Positions 12,345 to 16,757 of a stretch of DNA of 16,757 bases are shown here, piece after piece (positions within the stretch are counted from its first letter, which is position 1; every line of letters begins with the position of its first letter). The DNA comes from Bacteroidales bacterium. GTDB lineage: Bacteria > Bacteroidota > Bacteroidia > Bacteroidales > Paludibacteraceae. Under the pieces are notes generated by a model. That model was not told where the DNA came from. It searched no databases and saw only the letters and a list, made by a program, of their open reading frames with translations. Location of the stretch: assembly GCA_900769555.1 (NCBI GenBank), contig CAAGHA010000039.1:1-16757 (forward strand), in the 5' to 3' direction. A program made the translations under genes and the position numbers.

Positions 12345-12677
12345 ATGGACAAATTACCAAATTGCCCGAAATGTAATTCGGAATACACCTATGAAGACGG
12401 AACACTACTTGTATGTCCGGAGTGCGCTTACGAATGGAATCCTGAAGAGGAACAAGAAGAAACAAATGTTGTAAAAGATGCAAACGGGAATATCTTGCAA
12501 GATGGCGATACCGTAACCGTAATCAAAGATCTTAAAATCAAAGGTACTTCTTTAGTAGTAAAGGTTGGCACAAAAGTAAAGAACATTCGATTAACCGATG
12601 GTGACCACAATATCGATTGTAAGATTGATGGAATAGGTGCTATGGGATTAAAATCTGAGTTTGTGAAGAAAATTTAA
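12345..12677 (+). CDS. yjdM: YjdM/PhnA-family zinc-ribbon protein
   Basis: A 110-residue cytoplasmic protein. A four-Cys zinc ribbon at the N-terminus (C7, C10, C24, C27; CPKCNSEYTYEDGTLLVC then PEC) is followed by an acidic linker and a compact beta domain (DANGNILQDGDTVTVIKDLKIKG, GDHNIDCKIDG, MGLKSEFVKK), the full layout of YjdM, formerly called PhnA. Length is typical. The old link to alkylphosphonate use is doubtful, and the function is unknown. It is a single-gene unit with its own promoter and the strong terminator after 12677. Confidence 0.93.
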   Translation: MDKLPNCPKCNSEYTYEDGTLLVCPECAYEWNPEEEQEETNVVKDANGNILQDGDTVTVIKDLKIKGTSLVVKVGTKVKNIRLTDGDHNIDCKIDGIGAMGLKSEFVKKI

Positions 12678-12717
12678 TTCCGCTTTTAAAATCGTTACTT
12701 AGAAGCTATCAAAAACA

Positions 12718-12765
12718 AAAAAAGCTTCGTCAGACACTTTTATAACGTTCTGACGAAGCTTTTTT
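12718..12765. terminator. Bidirectional Rho-independent terminator between yjdM and the xylanase gene
   Basis: A perfect 17-bp stem: 12718-12734 (A6 then GCTTCGTCAGA) pairs with 12749-12765 (TCTGACGAAGC then T6), with a 14-nt loop. With A6 on one side and T6 on the other it can stop both the yjdM transcript and the minus-strand xylanase transcript, whose stop codon is 11 nt away. Confidence 0.93.
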
Positions 12766-12775
12766 ACTAACAATC

Positions 12776-15700
12776 TTATTTATGTCTAACATGGATAAGT
12801 TTATTTCCTATAGCAGTCTGCAAAAGGTAAACTCCTTCCGGCAACTCATCATTTAACGAGCTAAAATCACCGTTAAAAATTTCAACCCTCTTCAACCAAA
12901 CACCTAATACAGAAAACACATCACAAACACCACTATAATCCTTTTCTGCCAAAGAATTTTCTAAGTCAGTACCTTCACCCAAAATAGAGAATTTCAATTT
13001 ATCAATATTACAATAAGGGGAAGTAATTTCTATTCTAAGAATATGCGTTCCCTTCGTCAATTCCAAAGAACCCAACAGTTCAGTTGAATAAACAGACCAA
13101 GTATCATCAGCTGTTTTAGGAACAATCAATTCATCCAAAGATTTCTCTTCATCAACATAAAGTTGAAATGCTGAATTTTCTACTCCCGATGCCACATCTG
13201 CACTCACAACATAAGTTTCACTCTTTTCAACATCCACAGTATATTCTATCCACTCACCTGTTGCAGTATATCCAATAGCATAACCATCGCTTGTTGCAAC
13301 AATATCAACAGAGACATCATCACGAAATTCCCCCTCCTCATTCTGAGGATCAGAATCGTAATGAGAGAAACCTTCACAACCCAAATCAAACTCTTCCGCC
13401 TCTATAACACCTGGAATACGATTAGCGAATGAATTATAAGATTCTTGAGCCGGACAAACATAGAGTTGAGCTGAATCAGAAACTGCATTACCTAATTTAT
13501 CATACGCAACAAGTCGGATTGTATATTCACCGGCTTCAAGAGGTTTAAAATTCCATTGATAAGGAGCTAAATATTTATGAACAAGCAAACTATCATTAGC
13601 AAACATATCAATATGATCAACACCGACCTGAAGGTTGGCAAGAGCATTTATGGCAACAGAATCTCCTAATTGAATTAAAGATTCTGATAATTCACATTTA
13701 ACATTTTCACCATCAAATACCCAATAATCAAATTTAAATGAACCGGAAAATACAAAGAATAGATGGTGTTCACCTGATACATTTTTCAAAAGATCTACAG
13801 TTACCTCTTTTAAACTTCCGCCGGTATTTGGCACTTCCAAATAACCAATAACCTCACCATCAGGCGCATCCAAACAAATCTTAATTGCTTGGACATTAGA
13901 AGAGCTGACACATGCAGTAAACTTAGACGCACCAGAACCAAAATCCACTTGAGACAAACCGATCCAATCACCCTTATCTATCGAAGATACTAACATACCA
14001 TCACCACCAAATTCAGTATTTATTCCACCTTGCCAAGCCATAGTTTCTGCTTGAGTTTTTACAAAAGGGTTATGAGAACAAACTTGAGGGACACCTGCTA
14101 AAGTTCCTTTAGCCTGAGAAATTACACCTGTTGAGGTATTTACAGGAATCAGATCAATATTAGTAGAACGATAACCATTATCTTTCAAACCCATAGCATT
14201 TTGAAGAACAAGTGCGTGGTATGTTATGTAATATTTACCTTTAAATTCGAAAATAGCATGATGATTATTTCCTCCACTATTTTTGAAGAAATTAGAATGA
14301 TTAGGGAAAACCATTCCACTATATGTAAATGGTCCCATAGGATTATCACTGGTCATATAACAGATTTCTGCATTCCTCATTGGATTTCCAGTACAATTCC
14401 AGTTCGAGCAATAACTGTAGATATACTTATTACCAATTTTATTTGCACCAGCATCCTCAAAAAGATATGGAGGATTAATTGTAACCGCAGTACCATCAAT
14501 TGAAATGTAATCTTTACCCAATTTTGCAACACGAGCAGTACCAGGATCAGCTTGTTTACCCTCAGGAACACCACCACCAAAATAGATATAAGCTGTACCA
14601 TCATCATCCATCAATACAGCCGGGTCAAAAAGCCAAGTAACATTACCACAATTTGGAGTACTTCTTGAAATAAGTTCCCTTCCTATTGGATCTGTCCAAG
14701 GTCCATACGGAGTATCACTTGTAACAACACCAATACCACTACCGTTATTTGCAAAATACAAGAAAAATTTATCCTTACCATTTACTTTTGCGTGCATAGC
14801 AGATGGTGCCCACGAACAAGCTGCCCACTTGGCTGCACCGGACGAACCTGCAATTTTCATACTTCCATGATCGGTCCAGTTAACCAAATCTTTAGAAGAG
14901 ATACAGTTGATAGTATTAATCTTGCCATAACCATTACTTGCCCCTGAAGTTTCATCAAATTGTTGTTGATCATTTGTCATATAAACAAACACCTCGTCAT
15001 TGTAAACCATAGCATAAGGATCTGCGCCAAAACGATGAGAAATCAAAGTATTGTGATTACCAATCTCTTTGTTTCCTTTCGTAAGAGAAACACCATTAAA
15101 CATAGAAGACAAGTTGTTTGATTCTTGATTGGCAGTTTCACCACCTCTCAAAGTGGTAGTACTTCGTGGTTCTAAGGTAATAGTAAATGACGAAGGATTA
15201 TCAGGATTAATATTTTTTTCTTTTGCCAAATTTTTATTTTGAGAAGTAACATATCTATCCCATGAAGTTATTGTACTGTTTGGAATCGAGATCGTAAACG
15301 TTTTTTCCACTTCGCTTCTATTCACCGCAACAATAACTACTTCTCCATCCTTTTTATAAGCTGTTGTGTAAACATTATAGGTAGGATTGGAAGTCATATC
15401 CACACGTACAAATCCAGGACGAACAAATTTTGAGTAGTTGGCCATTAACCAACCTCTTTTACTAATTGAACCATCTTCTAGTATCGGGCCATAATGACGA
15501 CGTGTGTACCACCATACATAGGCACTGAAATTACCAACAGCCATTGCACGATGAATTTCGTACGCAACGTCCAATGCTTCCGGCCAAACATTAGCTCTTG
15601 GAGATCCATCTGAAGTAGCATCACTTGAAGTGTAATGTTCAGTCATCCAACGCTCCATATTAGGGATTGTTTGATCAGCCAATGAATAGCTAAAGAAATT

Positions 15701-16402
15701 ATCAGAAGTATTAGCATCACTTGCATAGAAGTGAGTTCCCAATATATCTACATTCGCCAAAGCATCTTTATCATTCAAAATCTTATCGTAGTAAGATTTA
15801 TTATAACAAAAAGACTCAGCAGTAATAACTTTTGTTCCATTAATTCTTAGTTTTCCAGCATAATTCTTTGTAAAATTAAGTGCTTCATCTGCACTATACC
15901 ATGTCCACTCATGTCCATAATCAGGTTCATTGGCAAAACAAATAGCATAAAGATTAACACCATTCTCTTTCATAAGATTATTGAATCCATTTAGGTGCTG
16001 AGTATATGCCTCATAACTACCTGGTTTAAGCCTTTTTTCTGTACGGTTATTACGATTAACCGTTTCACACATATTAGAAGGGGGATTCCATGCTGTTGCA
16101 AATACTATTCCGCCCATAGATTGTACTCGCTTAGCTGTTTCAACTTCTCTACTCCACTGACTTGATTGGTCAGAAATCCAACATCTCAAAATGGTAAATC
16201 CCAATTCTCCATCTCCATTTCCATAAGCAGTTTGACACTGTTCTTTGGTTAAATCACCAATCCATACAGGATGATTCATACCTCCGAAACCTCTAATAAC
16301 TTGTTTTTCAGATAAAAGATCTACAGTTGCTGTTTGCGCTTGTAAATTAAATACAAATAACAACAAAAAGAACTGTAACATGATTTTTTTTAAAATTCCC
16401 AT
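12776..16402 (-). CDS. Secreted multidomain xylan-degrading enzyme: GH30-GH43-CBM6-Ig-CBM6-T9SS tail
   Basis: A 1208-residue protein. Residues 1-22 are a signal peptide (FFLLLFVFNLQAQ). Residues about 25-421 are GH30 (xylanase/glucuronoxylanase side): acid/base E159 in FANEPD, nucleophile E255 in WMTEHYT, and VWWYTRRHYGPILEDGSISK with R302, the Arg-x-Tyr that binds glucuronic acid in subfamily 8. Residues about 448-775 are GH43 (arabinofuranosidase-like): D461 (FGADPYAM), D593 (LFDPAVLMD) and E649 (YLFEDAG). Then come a CBM6 (780-898, ending FKFDYWVFDG), an Ig-like module (902-983), a second CBM6-like module (990-1140, VIEAEEFD and GEWIEYTVDV) and a type A T9SS tail (about 1145-1208, DVFSVLGVWLKRVEIF, LPEGVYLLQT). 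All catalytic residues are present. It probably cuts glucuronoarabinoxylan backbones and removes arabinose side groups at the surface or outside. Exact subfamilies need comparison. Confidence 0.93.
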   Translation of the reverse strand: MGILKKIMLQFFLLLFVFNLQAQTATVDLLSEKQVIRGFGGMNHPVWIGDLTKEQCQTAYGNGDGELGFTILRCWISDQSSQWSREVETAKRVQSMGGIVFATAWNPPSNMCETVNRNNRTEKRLKPGSYEAYTQHLNGFNNLMKENGVNLYAICFANEPDYGHEWTWYSADEALNFTKNYAGKLRINGTKVITAESFCYNKSYYDKILNDKDALANVDILGTHFYASDANTSDNFFSYSLADQTIPNMERWMTEHYTSSDATSDGSPRANVWPEALDVAYEIHRAMAVGNFSAYVWWYTRRHYGPILEDGSISKRGWLMANYSKFVRPGFVRVDMTSNPTYNVYTTAYKKDGEVVIVAVNRSEVEKTFTISIPNSTITSWDRYVTSQNKNLAKEKNINPDNPSSFTITLEPRSTTTLRGGETANQESNNLSSMFNGVSLTKGNKEIGNHNTLISHRFGADPYAMVYNDEVFVYMTNDQQQFDETSGASNGYGKINTINCISSKDLVNWTDHGSMKIAGSSGAAKWAACSWAPSAMHAKVNGKDKFFLYFANNGSGIGVVTSDTPYGPWTDPIGRELISRSTPNCGNVTWLFDPAVLMDDDGTAYIYFGGGVPEGKQADPGTARVAKLGKDYISIDGTAVTINPPYLFEDAGANKIGNKYIYSYCSNWNCTGNPMRNAEICYMTSDNPMGPFTYSGMVFPNHSNFFKNSGGNNHHAIFEFKGKYYITYHALVLQNAMGLKDNGYRSTNIDLIPVNTSTGVISQAKGTLAGVPQVCSHNPFVKTQAETMAWQGGINTEFGGDGMLVSSIDKGDWIGLSQVDFGSGASKFTACVSSSNVQAIKICLDAPDGEVIGYLEVPNTGGSLKEVTVDLLKNVSGEHHLFFVFSGSFKFDYWVFDGENVKCELSESLIQLGDSVAINALANLQVGVDHIDMFANDSLLVHKYLAPYQWNFKPLEAGEYTIRLVAYDKLGNAVSDSAQLYVCPAQESYNSFANRIPGVIEAEEFDLGCEGFSHYDSDPQNEEGEFRDDVSVDIVATSDGYAIGYTATGEWIEYTVDVEKSETYVVSADVASGVENSAFQLYVDEEKSLDELIVPKTADDTWSVYSTELLGSLELTKGTHILRIEITSPYCNIDKLKFSILGEGTDLENSLAEKDYSGVCDVFSVLGVWLKRVEIFNGDFSSLNDELPEGVYLLQTAIGNKLIHVRHK

Positions 16403-16481
16403 GTTAATTATTTATTGTAGTTCATTAATAATAATAGTTCAACGACACTTACCAATTTGCAAACAAAACCTTTAACGGCGA

Positions 16482-16489
16482 CAAATTTA
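16482..16489 (-). promoter_or_regulatory. -7 box for the xylanase gene
   Basis: On the minus strand it reads TAAATTTG, fitting TAnnTTTG, about 80 nt before the ATG. An A/T-only stretch lies upstream (16490-16520) and no -33 TTTG is seen. The rest of the gap up to the 5S terminator (16520-16684) shows no gene. Confidence 0.5.
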
Positions 16490-16684
16490 AAATAAATTTA
16501 TATAAAAAAAAATTTTTATTGGATTATTCGATACAAAAAGGAGATATTAAACGTTTTAAGATTAGTCGTAAAAGTTAGTTGGGGCAATATATATTATGTA
16601 ATAAAGTCATACAGGCACAATCACAATTTTCCGATAAGAATTAAAAAAAACGATGCACAAACAAACTTCAGATTCATAAAAAAT

Positions 16685-16716
16685 AAAAAAGGGACCATTC
16701 AAAGAATGATCCCTTT
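16685..16716 (-). terminator. Terminator of the rRNA operon
   Basis: On the minus strand, GGGATCATT (complement of 16705-16713) pairs with AATGGTCCC (complement of 16691-16699) with one G-U pair and a CTTTG loop, extended by three A-T pairs, and followed by a T-run (complement of 16685-16690). It starts just after the 5S 3' end. Confidence 0.9.
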
Positions 16717-16720
16717 AAGA

Positions 16721-16757
16721 TGGCGGCCTCCTACTCTCCCACAATCTGCAGTACCAT
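16721..16757 (-). rRNA. rrf: 5S rRNA, 3' end only
   Basis: The minus strand from the right edge reads ATGGTACTGC...GTGGGAGAGTAGG...CCGCCA, the conserved 3' third of bacterial 5S rRNA. Its 5' part lies beyond the window. The 3' end is placed at 16721 by the family pattern, a few bases before the terminator stem. It implies a minus-strand rRNA operon to the right. Confidence 0.9.

Noticed and set aside
14201..14503. Plus-strand open frame of 100 residues inside the xylanase gene
   Set aside because: It lies opposite conserved GH43 coding sequence and has no promoter, ribosome-binding site or recognisable product; it is a shadow frame.

Overview
The window looks like a piece of a Bacteroidales (Bacteroidota) genome, probably from a polysaccharide-degrading anaerobe. 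Several signs agree: promoters of the Bacteroidota type (TAnnTTTG -7 box, once with a TTTG -33 box 19 bp upstream), A-rich leaders with little Shine-Dalgarno sequence, two proteins with type IX secretion (T9SS) C-terminal signals, a FeoA-FeoB fusion, and a GH30-GH43 xylanase of Bacteroidota type. The left edge lies inside an adhesin-like gene and the right edge inside a 5S rRNA gene. Both are sequences where assemblies often break, so this may be a whole contig.

Layout, left to right. (1) 3-812: the 3' end of a large secreted protein with Ig/PKD-like modules and a type B T9SS signal, closed by a strong terminator. (2) 1016-2421: an Rpn-family PD-(D/E)XK nuclease gene with its own complete promoter and an internal 24-nt repeat, followed by about 500 nt of non-coding DNA holding three 35-nt repeats, a 15-nt direct repeat and flanking inverted 9-mers. 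(3) 2567-5481: a SlyD-like FKBP prolyl isomerase with a Cys-rich tail, then aroC (chorismate synthase) 25 nt later, then a 386-aa RidA-fold protein that resembles chorismatases. (4) 5579-11101: an iron/redox block of FeoAB, an OprB-like outer-membrane porin, a 55-aa FeoB-associated Cys-rich membrane peptide (9541-9708), a hemerythrin/YtfE-like protein and a LuxR-type regulator whose start overlaps the hemerythrin stop. Two related inverted repeats built on AGTTCTATAAAT lie before the porin and the hemerythrin genes. (5) 11098-12677: a CE2-like SGNH esterase on the minus strand, converging on the regulator with overlapping stop codons, and a YjdM/PhnA zinc-ribbon protein transcribed divergently from it from almost abutting promoters. 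(6) 12718-16489: a bidirectional terminator and, on the minus strand, a 1208-aa secreted GH30-GH43-CBM6-Ig-CBM6 xylan-degrading enzyme with a T9SS tail. (7) 16685-16757: the terminator and 3' end of a minus-strand 5S rRNA gene.

How the genes may work together. Block 4 reads as a ferrous-iron uptake and iron/NO/O2-handling module: FeoAB imports Fe2+, the small Cys-rich peptide is a known FeoB companion, the porin may supply outer-membrane passage, and the hemerythrin and its co-translated regulator would sense or buffer iron, NO or O2. The shared inverted repeats are the best operator candidates. The esterase and the GH30-GH43 enzyme suit joint attack on acetylated glucuronoarabinoxylan, though they are not one operon. 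The RidA-fold protein next to aroC suggests a chorismate-using step. None of these functional links is proven by the sequence.
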